Of a stretch of DNA of 16,888 nt, positions 6,932 through 15,315 are shown piece by piece. Each line of letters starts with the position of its first letter. The first letter of the stretch is position 1. The translations under genes were made by a program, and so were the position numbers. The notes under the pieces are model-generated. The model did not search any database. It was not told the origin of the DNA and saw nothing but the letters and a program-made list of their open reading frames with translations. Source of the DNA: Burkholderiales bacterium. Its GTDB lineage: Bacteria > Pseudomonadota > Gammaproteobacteria > Burkholderiales > JAEUMW01. The stretch is taken from positions 1-16,888 of the forward strand of contig JAEUMX010000066.1 in assembly GCA_016791285.1 (NCBI GenBank), in the 5' to 3' direction.

Positions 6932-9386
6932 GCGCTCGCCCGCGGTGGCGGGGTCGGCGCGACCGCCGTTCCTCGCGGTGGCGGTGCTGTCCGCCGCGGC
7001 GCTCGCCTACGAGGTGCTGTTGACGCGCCTTTTCGCGATCGTGCAGTGGCACCACTTCGCCTACATGATCATCAGCGTGGCGCTGCTCGGCTACGGTGCG
7101 GCCGGGACTACGGTCACGCTGTTGCGGGAGCGTCTCGTGCCGCGCACACACACGGTCTTCGCGGCGGGCGCGGCGCTCTTCGGCCTATCGGCGGTCGCGA
7201 GCTTCCTCATCGCCGAACGGCTGCCTTTCAATGCGCTGGAATTCCTGTGGGATGCGCGGCAGATGGGCTACCTCGCGGCACTGTACGCGCTGCTGCTGGT
7301 CCCGTTCTACTGCGCGGCGATCGCCCTGTGCACGACGTTCACGCGCTATGCGGAGGAAGCGCCGCGTCTTTACAGCTTCGACATCCTCGGCGCGGCAGCG
7401 GGCAGTCTCGGCGTGATCGCTGCTCTTTTCCTGGGCCACCCGATGAGCGCGCTCAAGGTCGTGGGCGCCGCAGGCATCGCAGCCGCGCTCCTCGCGCGCG
7501 GTCGTGTTCGCGGCGACCTCGCTGCGTGGGGATTGGCTGCGGCTGCAATCACGCTGCTCGCGCTTCCCTCGGACCGCCTCGCGCTGGTCGCGTCTGCGTA
7601 CAAGGATCTGTCGCAAACGCTGCAGGTGAGCGGCGCCAGGATCGTCGCGGAGCGGTCGGGCCCGCTCGGTCTTCTCACGGTGGTCGAAAGCCCCGCGGTG
7701 CCGTTTCGCCACGCGCCGGGCTTGAGCCTGAACGCACCGACGGGGCCGCCCGTGCAACTGGGCGTCTTTACCGACGGCAACGGCTTCAGCGCCATCGATC
7801 ATTTCACAGGTGAGCGCACGTCAATCGCATACCTCGACTGGCTGCCCTCGGCGCTGCCCTATCACCTGTTGCAAGACGCGAGCGTGCTGGTGCTGGGTAG
7901 CGGGGCAGGCAGCGATGTCCTGCAGGCGTGGTATCACGGTGCGCGGGCGATCACCGCGGTGGAGCTCAACCCCGATCTCGTTACGCTGGTCGAGCAGGAC
8001 TTCGGCTCATTCTCCGGCCGGCCTTACGCGCTGCCCGGCGTGGCCGTGCACGTGGGCGAAGCGCGCGGGTTCGTCACGGCGAGCCAGGCACGCTACGACC
8101 TGATCCAGGTAGCGCTGCTCGATGCGTTCGGCGCGGCATCCGCGGGTCTGTACGCGCTCTCGGAGAGCTACCTCTACACCGTCGAGGCGTTGCAGCTTTA
8201 TCTCGGCCGTCTCGCCCCGGGCGGCTACCTCGCCATCACGCGCTGGGTCACGCTGCCGCCACGCGACCTGCTCAAGCTGTTCGCCACCGCCGTGGTGGCC
8301 ATGGAACGTGCCGGTGTGACGGACCCGGAGACACGCCTGGCCCTCGTCCGCGGCATGCGCACGGCCACGCTGCTGGTGAAGAACGGCCCGTTCACACCGG
8401 ACGAAATCGCGCGGATCAGAGAGTTTTCCAGCGAACGCGCCTTCGACACGGCCTACTATCCCGGCATCGGCCCGGAGGAGGGGGAGCGCTTCAACCGGCT
8501 CGATCGCCCTTACTTCGCGGAAGGTGCGCGCGCACTGCTCGCTCGTGATCGCGACGCGTGGATCGACCGCTACAAGTTCATGATCGCGCCCACGACCGAC
8601 GACCAGCCGTATTTCCATCGCTTCTTCAAATGGTCGAGCCTCGCGGAACTGCTGCGGCAGAAGGAGCAGGGCGCGCTGCCGCTCGTGGAATGGGGTTATC
8701 CGGTGCTCGTTGCGACGCTTGCGCAGGCGGCGCTGTTGAGCGCGGTGCTGATCCTGCTGCCGCTCGTGTTCGTGCGTCGGACGCTGACAGGGCAGGAGCG
8801 GCGGAGCGAACCGCGGGTGGCGGCCTACTTCGCCGCGATCGGCACCGCGTTCATGTTCCTCGAGATCGCGTTCATCCAGAAGCTCGTGCTGTTCCTGTCC
8901 CATCCGATGTATGCGGTCGCCGTCGCGCTCGCGGGTTTTCTGCTCTTCGCCGGGCTCGGCAGCCGTTTTGCCGCGCGGCTTGCGCCGCCCGAGCGGCAGC
9001 GCGCGGTGAGGATCGCAATCGCGGCAATCATCGTGACCGGGGTCATCTATCTGCTCGCCCTGCCCGCGCTGCTGCCGCGATGGATGGCATGGCACGATGC
9101 GCCGAAGGTGGCGCTCGCGCTCATGCTCATCGCGCCGCTCGCGTTTCCCATGGGTTTACCTTTCCCGATCGGACTCGCGCACACCCATGGCTGCGCGCCG
9201 CGGCTCGTGCCGTGGGCATGGGGCGTGAACGCTTGCGCATCGGTGCTCGCGGCGATCGCGGCGACGCTCGCCGCGATGCACTTCGGATTCAACGCCGTGG
9301 TGCTGGCAGCGCTCGCTCTTTACGGGGGGGCCGCGTATCTGTTGCCGCGTGACTTCGCAAAGGCGAGCGATTCTATCCCGGCGTGA
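6921..9386 (+). CDS. Membrane-embedded spermidine/spermine synthase-like protein
   Basis: This 821-residue protein has three parts. An N-terminal bundle of about six to seven hydrophobic helices (roughly 17-215) is followed by a soluble Rossmann SAM-binding domain like that of polyamine aminopropyltransferases (about 240-670). A C-terminal set of about five to six helices (about 680-810) completes it. The nucleotide-binding loop is VLVLGSGAGSD (322-332), with the acidic end of the next strand at AVELN (E348). The catalytic DSSDP-like loop of true spermidine synthases is not conserved here (QVALLDAFGA), so aminopropyl transfer should not be assumed. The GTG start at 6921 overlaps the pcm gene. 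The C-terminal membrane part contains FPMGLPFPIGL, typical of this membrane family. Its function is not established. Confidence 0.8.
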   Translation: MGTERSPAVAGSARPPFLAVAVLSAAALAYEVLLTRLFAIVQWHHFAYMIISVALLGYGAAGTTVTLLRERLVPRTHTVFAAGAALFGLSAVASFLIAERLPFNALEFLWDARQMGYLAALYALLLVPFYCAAIALCTTFTRYAEEAPRLYSFDILGAAAGSLGVIAALFLGHPMSALKVVGAAGIAAALLARGRVRGDLAAWGLAAAAITLLALPSDRLALVASAYKDLSQTLQVSGARIVAERSGPLGLLTVVESPAVPFRHAPGLSLNAPTGPPVQLGVFTDGNGFSAIDHFTGERTSIAYLDWLPSALPYHLLQDASVLVLGSGAGSDVLQAWYHGARAITAVELNPDLVTLVEQDFGSFSGRPYALPGVAVHVGEARGFVTASQARYDLIQVALLDAFGAASAGLYALSESYLYTVEALQLYLGRLAPGGYLAITRWVTLPPRDLLKLFATAVVAMERAGVTDPETRLALVRGMRTATLLVKNGPFTPDEIARIREFSSERAFDTAYYPGIGPEEGERFNRLDRPYFAEGARALLARDRDAWIDRYKFMIAPTTDDQPYFHRFFKWSSLAELLRQKEQGALPLVEWGYPVLVATLAQAALLSAVLILLPLVFVRRTLTGQERRSEPRVAAYFAAIGTAFMFLEIAFIQKLVLFLSHPMYAVAVALAGFLLFAGLGSRFAARLAPPERQRAVRIAIAAIIVTGVIYLLALPALLPRWMAWHDAPKVALALMLIAPLAFPMGLPFPIGLAHTHGCAPRLVPWAWGVNACASVLAAIAATLAAMHFGFNAVVLAALALYGGAAYLLPRDFAKASDSIPA

Positions 9387-9478
9387 AAGAGGGTCCGGAA
9401 CCGATCGACATCGTCGACTGCTTTCGGCGTTCCGACCAGATCGACGCCATCGCGGAAGATGCCTTTCCCATCGACTGA
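9383..9478 (+). CDS. Possible 31-residue acidic peptide overlapping the preceding stop
   Basis: A GTG at 9383 overlaps the stop of the membrane-protein gene (GTGA) and opens a 31-codon frame ending at the TGA 9476-9478. The peptide is acidic (MKEGPEPIDIVDC... ending AFPID), and about three quarters of its third positions are G or C, like the real genes here. It ends 45 nt before the operon terminator, where a last small gene would sit. I know no family, and an open frame this short can occur by chance. Confidence 0.25.
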   Translation: MKEGPEPIDIVDCFRRSDQIDAIAEDAFPID

Positions 9479-9522
9479 GAGCTTCCGCGCCGGGGCGGCG
9501 ATTCGCCTGCCGCGTATGGCGA

Positions 9523-9550
9523 GGGGCCGCCTCGGGCGGCCCTTCTTTTT
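9523..9550 (+). terminator. Strong rho-independent terminator of the pcm block
   Basis: GGGCCGCC (9524-9531), a TCG loop and GGCGGCCC (9535-9542) form a perfect 8-bp GC stem followed by TTCTTTTT (9543-9550). It separates the intact block upstream from the restriction island. Confidence 0.85.
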
Positions 9551-9671
9551 GCCGGGCTTTGAAGTGCCTTGCATCGCGGCGCGCCCGTGTAGCCCAATTA
9601 ATCGCAGCGCCTACAAGCGCAGCGCTCTAGCCGCGACCTCCACAGCCCAGCGCGCCGAACGATTTGAACCC

Positions 9672-12600
9672 ATGACCAGGCCGTCACCCCTTGCAAACAA
9701 CTTCGCGCACCTTCAGGAACACGACGAGCAGCTTCTGCGCCTGGGGCTGCTCGCGGAGCGCTACTTTCCGGACGACCCGAATACCTCACTGCTGAAACTG
9801 CGGCAGCTCGCCGAGTTGCTTGCCCAGCTCGTGGCGACGAAGATCGGTCTCTACCAATCCTTCGCGGAGTCGCAGTACGACTTGCTGCGGCGCTTGCAGG
9901 ACCACGGCATCCTGCCGCGCGACATCGCTCAGCTCTTCAGCGAATTGCGCCGCGCCGGCAACGCCGCCAGTCATGCCATGGCGGATGACCATCGCACGGC
10001 CCTCGCGGCACTCAAGGTCGCCTGGCAGCTCGGGGTGTGGTTTCATCGCAGCTTCGGCAACCCGTCATTCAAGTCCGGGCCTTTCGTTCCACCCCGCGCG
10101 CCGAAGGATGAAAGCCCCGAACTGCGCGCCGAGCTGTCGCGGCTCAGCCAGGCGCTGGAGCAGGACCGCGCGGCGCACCGGGAGACTACTCAGCGCCTGG
10201 ATGCGCTACAGGCTCAGTTGCGCCTGGCAAAGGACGAGCAAAGCTTTTGGGAACAGATGGCGAGCGAGGCCGAGGCCGCCAAGAGCGCGCTGGAGCAGCG
10301 GCTTGCGGCACAGCAGGCGCGGTCCATCACGCAACCGAAGGAAACGATGACCGCGTTCGTCAGTGCGACAAACACCGCGGCCGCCGCCGTCCAACTCGAC
10401 GAGGCGGAGACCCGACAGCTAATCGATCAGCAACTGCGGCAGGCCGGCTGGGTCGTCGATTCCGTCGCTTTGACCTATTCGAAAGGCACACGTCCTCAGA
10501 AGAACAAGAACCTTGCGATCGCCGAATGGCCCACCCAATACGGTCCGGCCGACTACGTGCTCTTCGTCGGCTTGGCACCCGTCGCGACGGTCGAGGCCAA
10601 GCGCAAGAACATCGCCGTCTCGGCGGCATTGCAGCAGGCAAAACGCTATAGCCGCGGCTTCACGCCTTCGCCGGAAACCGAGATGCACGAGCAGAACTGG
10701 GGTGCGGATGGTGCATATCGAATTCCGTTTGCCTTCTCCTCGAACGGGCGCCCCTTCCTGCGCCAGCTAGCGACCAAGAGCGGTATCTGGTTCTGCGATC
10801 TGCGCCGTCCCGAGAATCTCGGCCAAGCCCTCGACGGCTGGTACACGCCAGAGGGCCTGACAGCGCTTCTGAAGCGCGACGAGACTCGCGCGCACGAGCA
10901 GATCGAGCGCGAGCCCTTCGCCTACGGTTTCTCGCTCCGGCACTACCAGGAAGCCGCGATTCGAGCCGCCGAAGCCGCGATCGCCGGCGGCCGGCGCGAG
11001 ATGCTGCTCGCCATGGCCACCGGGACCGGCAAGACCAAGACCTGCATCGCGCTCATCTACCGCCTGCTCAAGGTCCAACGTTTCCGCCGTGTGCTTTTTC
11101 TGGTCGACCGCTCTGCGCTCGGTGAGCAGGCAGTGAACGCCTTCAAAGACACGCGCATGGAGAGCCTGCAAACCTTTGCCGATATCTTCGGCATCAAGGC
11201 GCTGGACGAGCAGAAGCCGGACACCGATACCGCCGTGCATGTTGCCACCGTCCAGGGCATGATCCAGCGCGCCCTCTATCCGGCCGAGGACGAAGCGCCA
11301 CCCGCGGTGGACCAGTACGACTGCATCGTCGTCGATGAGTGCCACCGCGGCTACCTGCTGGATCGCGAGCTGTCCGAGACCGAGCTGGGCTTTCGCGGTT
11401 ACGAAGACTACATTTCCAAGTACCGCCGGGTGCTCGACTACTTCGACGCCACGAAGATCGGCCTGACCGCGACGCCGGCGCTGCATACGACGCAGATCTT
11501 CGGCGCCCCCATCTTCACCTACAGCTACCGCGAGGCGGTGATCGACGGTTATCTCGTCGACTATGAACCGCCGGTGCAGATCCATACCGAGCTATCCACC
11601 GACGGCATCAAGTGGCGGGCGGGCGAGCAGGTGCCCGTCTATGACGTCCGCCGCAACCAGATCGAGCTTTTCACCACGCCGGACGAGATCAAGCTCGATG
11701 TCGAAGACTTCAACTCCAGAGTCATCACTGAATCCTTCAACCGCGTGGTCTGCCAGTTCCTTGCGACGGAGCTCGACCCGGCCTCGCGACAGAAGACGCT
11801 CATCTTCTGCGTGAACGACGCCCACGCCGATCTGGTGGTGCATCTGCTCAAACAGGCCTTCGCACACCACTACGGCAACCTCGACGACGATGCGGTCATC
11901 AAGATCACCGGCGCCGCCGACAAGCCGCTGCAACTGATCCGCCGCTACAAGAATGAGCGCAACCCCAATGTCGCGGTCACCGTCGACCTGCTTACGACCG
12001 GGGTCGATGTGCCCGAGATCTGCAACCTCGTCTTCCTGCGCCGTGTCAGCAGCCGCATCCTGTTCGATCAGATGCTCGGCCGCGCGACCCGCCTGTGCGA
12101 TGAGATCGGCAAAGAGACCTTCCGCGTCTTCGATGCGGTGAAGATCTACGAAGCCCTGCAAGGCGTGACTGCCATGCAGCCTGTGGTCGTCGATCCCGCG
12201 ATCACCTTCACTCAGCTCGCGCGCGAGCTCGTACAGGTGACGAGCGATGAAGAGCGCGCGCTGGTGCGCGACCAGTTCATCGCCAAGCTGCAGCGCAGGA
12301 AGCGTCATCTGAGCGAGTCGACGCTCCGCGATCTCGAGACCGGCGCCGGCATGCCGCCCGATGCCTTCATCGCGCGGCTCAAGGCGATGCCGCTCGCCGA
12401 CATCGCGGCCTGGTTCACCCGCAACCCCGACCTCGGCGAACTTCTCGACCGCAAGGGCGAAGCCCGTGCCGAGCCGGTGTTCGTGTCGCATCACGAGGAC
12501 AAGCTGCTCGGGAACCGAGTACGGCTATGGGAATGCCAAGCGGCCTGAGGACTACCTCAAGGAGTTCTCGGACTTCCTCCGCACCCGCGGCAACGCGATT

Positions 12601-13056
12601 CCCGCGCTCGTCACCGTTCTCACGCGGCCGCGCGAGCTCACGCGCAAGCAGTTGCGGGAGCTGGCGCTGGAACTCGACAGGGCGGGTTTCAGCGAGACCA
12701 GCCTCGCCACGGCCCGCGAGACGACCAACCAGGACATCGCCGCCCGCATCGTTGGCTACATCCGCCAGGCGGCGATGGGCGATCCGCTCGTACCCTACGA
12801 CCAGCGCGTCGACCAGGCGCTGCAAAGAGTGCTAGCCTCCCGCGCCTGGACGAACCCGCAGCGCCAGTGGCTGCAGAAGATCGCCGCCCAGACCAAGGCC
12901 AATGTGATCGTCGATCGCGACGCCCTGGATGACCCGGACCTCGTGTTCAAGCGCGAAGACGGCGGCTACGCCCGGCTCGACCGAATCTTCGGCGGCGAGC
13001 TGCGGCACGTGCTGGAAGCCTTCAACGATGCGCTCTGGCAGCAGCCGGCTGCTTGA
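9672..13056 (+). pseudogene. hsdR: Type I restriction enzyme R subunit, one-base frameshift near residue 947
   Basis: This is the motor and nuclease subunit of a type I restriction system. Reading from ATG 9672, residues 1 to about 130 form a DUF4145-like helical domain, and about 148-217 are coiled coil. The HSDR_N nuclease follows, with D294 and the EAK at 308-310 fitting PD-(D/E)xK. Helicase motifs are ATGTGKT (449-455), DECH (555-558), TATP (599-602), TTGVDVP (775-781) and QMLGRATR (800-807). The frame stops at 12548, but removing one G from GGG at 12510-12512 joins it to the missing C-terminal domain and gives 1127 residues, normal for this family. There is no clear Shine-Dalgarno at 9672. 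The break is either inactivating or a sequencing error. Without intact HsdM and HsdS this subunit is not expected to cut DNA. Confidence 0.85.
12514..13056 (+). pseudogene. hsdR: HsdR C-terminal domain in the shifted frame (EcoEI_R_C-like)
   Basis: This frame continues HsdR after the frameshift: TEYGYGNAKRPEDYL, then FSDFLRTRGNAIPALVTVLTRP and a helical region ending FNDALWQQPAA. The segment matches the C-terminal helical domain of EcoEI-type R subunits, which helps bind the methylase core. No ribosome binding site supports separate expression, so it is the displaced end of hsdR. Its stop codon lies inside the -35 of the antitoxin promoter. Confidence 0.75.
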
Positions 13057-13081
13057 GCCGAGGGCGGTGCGGGCGTATAGT
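13053..13081 (+). promoter_or_regulatory. Putative sigma70 promoter of the antitoxin-toxin-hsdM genes
   Basis: TTGAGC (13053-13058), a 17-nt spacer and TATAGT (13076-13081) match the sigma70 consensus at 4/6 and 5/6 with ideal spacing. The -35 overlaps the hsdR stop codon. The predicted start of transcription, near 13088, lies inside the palindrome described next. Confidence 0.6.
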
Positions 13082-13095
13082 AAGGAATCCTTACT
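13079..13095. promoter_or_regulatory. Palindromic operator, probable antitoxin autoregulation site
   Basis: AGTAAGGA-A-TCCTTACT is a perfect inverted repeat of 8-bp arms around one base. It overlaps the last three bases of the -10 and the expected transcription start, and lies 21 bp before the antitoxin ATG. Antitoxins of the AbrB type commonly repress their own promoter through such sites; binding here is inferred. Confidence 0.65.
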
Positions 13096-13116
13096 TTCGG
13101 AAGAAAGGCCGAACTC

Positions 13117-13368
13117 ATGCTTGCCAAGATCACCAGCAAGAACCAGCTCACGCTCCCCAAGAACATTACCAATGCCATCGGGCCCACGGAGTACTTCGAG
13201 GTCGAGGCGCGGGACGGCCGGATCATCCTCACCCCGGTGCGCATCCAGCGCGCCGACGCGGTGCGCGCCAAGCTTGCCGAGCTGGGCCTCGATGAGCAGG
13301 ATGTTGCTGACGCCGTCGCCTGGGCGCGCCGGCCGGAGGAGAAGCGAGTCAAGCGCGCCAGGAAATGA
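13117..13368 (+). CDS. AbrB/MazE-type antitoxin
   Basis: This 83-residue protein has an N-terminal SpoVT-AbrB DNA-binding hairpin: MLAKITSKNQLTLPKNITNAIG, then YFEVEARDGRIILTPV. Its C-terminal tail is charged and helical (KLAELGLDEQDVADAVAWAR, ending in a basic RVKRARK) and probably masks the toxin. It has the size and layout of antitoxins paired with PIN-domain toxins of the COG1569 kind. AAAGG lies 9 nt before the ATG. The stop codon overlaps the toxin start (ATGA, 13365-13368). It is predicted to bind the palindrome upstream and repress transcription of itself, the toxin and hsdM. Confidence 0.85.
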   Translation: MLAKITSKNQLTLPKNITNAIGPTEYFEVEARDGRIILTPVRIQRADAVRAKLAELGLDEQDVADAVAWARRPEEKRVKRARK

Positions 13369-13805
13369 GCCGAGCGCCCGATGTGGTGCTCGACACCAAC
13401 CTCGTCCTGTCGGCGCTGATCTTTGCGCAAGGCCGCCTGACGGCGCTGCGGCGCGCTTGGCAAGATGGGCGGTGCCGGCCGCTGGCATCCCAGACGACAA
13501 TCGCGGAACTGATGCGCGCGCTGACCTACCCGAAGTTCAAGTTGTCCGCCGAGGAGCAGCGCGAACTGCTGGGCGACTACCTTCCCTATTGCCTCACCGT
13601 GCCGATGGCGGCCGACCCGCCCGTCACACCGCCTTGCCGCGATCCGTTCGATGCCCCCTTCCTGCAACTGGCGCTCGCCGCGAAGGCCGACTACCTGGTC
13701 ACTGGCGACTGTGATCTGCTCGTGCTCGCGCCGCGGTTCGCGTGTCCCATCGTCACCGCCGATGCGTTCCTGAACGCCCTCGATCGCTCTGGACAAACGC
13801 CATGA
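13365..13805 (+). CDS. PIN-domain toxin (COG1569-like ribonuclease)
   Basis: This 146-residue protein has the PIN nuclease pattern. DTN at 10-12 gives the first acid. E48 lies in TIAELMRAL, D96 in CRDPFDAPFLQLAL, and D115 and D117 in LVTGDCDLL. These cluster into a metal-binding site; family members cleave RNA and block growth when the antitoxin is lost. The particular RNA target is unknown. The frame is complete with all acidic residues present, so the toxin looks functional. Its start overlaps the antitoxin stop (ATGA), and its stop overlaps the hsdM start (ATGA, 13802-13805). This makes it translationally linked to both neighbours. Confidence 0.85.
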   Translation: MSRAPDVVLDTNLVLSALIFAQGRLTALRRAWQDGRCRPLASQTTIAELMRALTYPKFKLSAEEQRELLGDYLPYCLTVPMAADPPVTPPCRDPFDAPFLQLALAAKADYLVTGDCDLLVLAPRFACPIVTADAFLNALDRSGQTP

Positions 13806-14365
13806 CCGCAGTCACCCACGACATCGTCGCCAAGCTGTGGAACCTCTGCAACATCCTCAAGGATGACGGCGTCACGTATCACCAGTACGTTACCGAGCTG
13901 ACCTACCTGCTGTTCCTGAAGATGGCGAAGGAGACCGGCACCGAGGGTCAGATCCCCGCCGGCCATCGCTGGGACGACCTGGAGGCGAAGACCGCGGCGG
14001 AACGGCTGGAGGCCTATAAGCTCACGCTCATTCACCTGGGCACGCACGGCTCCATGCTGGTCCGGCAGATCTTCGGCAACGCCAGCTCGTTCATCAAGAA
14101 GCCCGCGACGCTCTCCGCGCTGGTGGCCGAGATAGACAAGCTCGACTGGTACAGCGCGCGGCAGGAAGGGCTGGGCGATCTCTACGAAGGCTTGCTGGAG
14201 AAGAACGCCAACGAGAAGAAGTCCGGCGCCGGCCAGTACTTCACGCCCCGCCCGCTGATCGACAGCATGGTCGCGGTGATGAAACCGAGCTTGCAGGACG
14301 TGATCCAGGACCCGGCCGCTACCACTTCGACCGCCCGACGCGACGGCATTACGACCGCATCCTGA
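13802..14365 (+). pseudogene. hsdM: Type I DNA methyltransferase subunit, truncated after about 173 codons
   Basis: The first 173 residues are a normal HsdM N-terminus. The helical HsdM_N domain (about 5-130) includes YVTELTYLLFLKMAKE, and then comes GQYFTPRPLIDSMV (144-157), the motif X region of N6-adenine methylases. After QDPAA at 14320, where GTGGF should complete SAM motif I, the frame turns into 14 unrelated residues and stops. The catalytic NPPF motif and the remaining roughly 300 residues are absent. DNA after 14320 belongs to another gene in another frame, so this is a deletion scar. The start overlaps the toxin stop. No hsdS is present in the window. Confidence 0.85.
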
Positions 14366-15121
14366 AGAGCCCGGACCGCGAACTGCCGCTGCGCCGGCTG
14401 TTCTTCTGCCGCAAGGAGTACAGCCAGCTCGTGCTGCTGGCGTTCTTCCTCGCGCAGTCGGACGCCTCGCGGCAGCTCCTCGAGCATTACCTCGCCATCG
14501 AGCGCTTCGAGTCCGCCCTGTTTGTGCTGAAGACTCCCTGGTGGCGCGGCAGCGGCGCACCCAACAAGACGCAACTGGCGGAAGGCGATCCGCGCTTCTG
14601 GTACGCCCGCGGGGCGTTCAAGGGCTTCCTCGATCGGCTGTGGGCCCGGGCACTCGCGCCGATCCGCAACACCGAGGCGGTGGAGCGCGTGTGCGCAGAC
14701 AGGGGAGAGCACCGAACGCCTGTATCTCTTCATCAAGAACGAAGCGGAACTCGCCGGGCTCAAGGAGGCGGGGGAGGACTCGAAGACCCTGTTCGGTTAT
14801 CTGGAGAGCCTGTTTCTCTGCGATCTGATCGACGAGGTTCGCGTCACCGTCGAACGCACCGACGGGACGCGGGTGAAGTTCACCCAGATGAGCGAGGGCG
14901 AGCAGCAACTCCTGACGGTGCTCGGCCTGCTGCTGTTCACCCAGAACGACGAGTCGCTTTATCTGCTCGACGAGCCGGACACCCACCTCAACCCGGTTTG
15001 GACCTATGACTTCCTCAAGCTGCTTCAGGACAACATCCGCGCCGAGAAGGGGCAACTCATCGTCGCCACCCACAACCCGCTGATGATCGGCAGCCTCCAC
15101 AGGAACCAGGTGCGGGTGCTC
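14317..15121 (+). pseudogene. Remnant of an ABC/SMC-like AAA ATPase associated with restriction loci
   Basis: From 14317 frame 1 reads RYHFDRPTRRHYDRIL and on to NTEAVERV at about 14690. It then shifts by one base to STERLYLFIKNEAELAG and continues to 15121. The second part has the ABC-like signature MSEGEQQLL (14888-14914), a Walker B with D-loop LLDEPDTHLNP (14963 onward) and an H-loop ATHNP (about 15065-15079). The N-terminal Walker A part is missing because the gene joins truncated hsdM. After RNQVRVL similarity ends, so the 3' end is lost too. The parent is probably one of the 'restriction system-associated' or OLD/RloA-like ATPases found beside type I systems. No function remains. Confidence 0.7.
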
Positions 15122-15315
15122 GGCGTAGGGGCATCGACGGCGGATAAGGCGCCTTGCTCGTCCTTCGGTCTACCTGCCCCCGTTCAGTCACACGCCTCTA
15201 CCCCTGCAAGTTCGGCTCGCCGTCGCCGCGATCCCGATCGTGTCGCCCCTCGATCACAGCCAATCCTCCCAACCCCATCCTCGCCTGGCCACCACGGCAA
15301 AGGAGTGCACGGCCG
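15122..15315. other. Gap between the restriction island and the lipoprotein gene
   Basis: No start signal, motif or terminator is recognisable. The ATPase frame stays open across it, but the sequence no longer resembles an ATPase and codes low-complexity serine, alanine and arginine residues. It marks the right-hand break of the island. Confidence 0.4.

Noticed and set aside
8007..9095. 362-codon minus-strand frame under the membrane protein
   Set aside because: It is charged and low in structure, antisense to transmembrane and Rossmann sequence, with no ribosome binding site.
9560..9660. Possible tRNA or small RNA before hsdR
   Set aside because: I could not form a cloverleaf or a convincing promoter-terminator pair; only short GC-rich inverted segments are present.
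9459..9671. N-terminal extension of HsdR in frame upstream of 9672
   Set aside because: It would be translated through the terminator at 9523-9550 and shows no similarity to R subunits. The ATG at 9672 begins the DUF4145-like domain.
13117..13368. Antitoxin as a possible stand-alone transition-state regulator
   Set aside because: The ATGA overlap with a PIN toxin and the toxin-masking type of C-terminal tail make a TA role much more likely.
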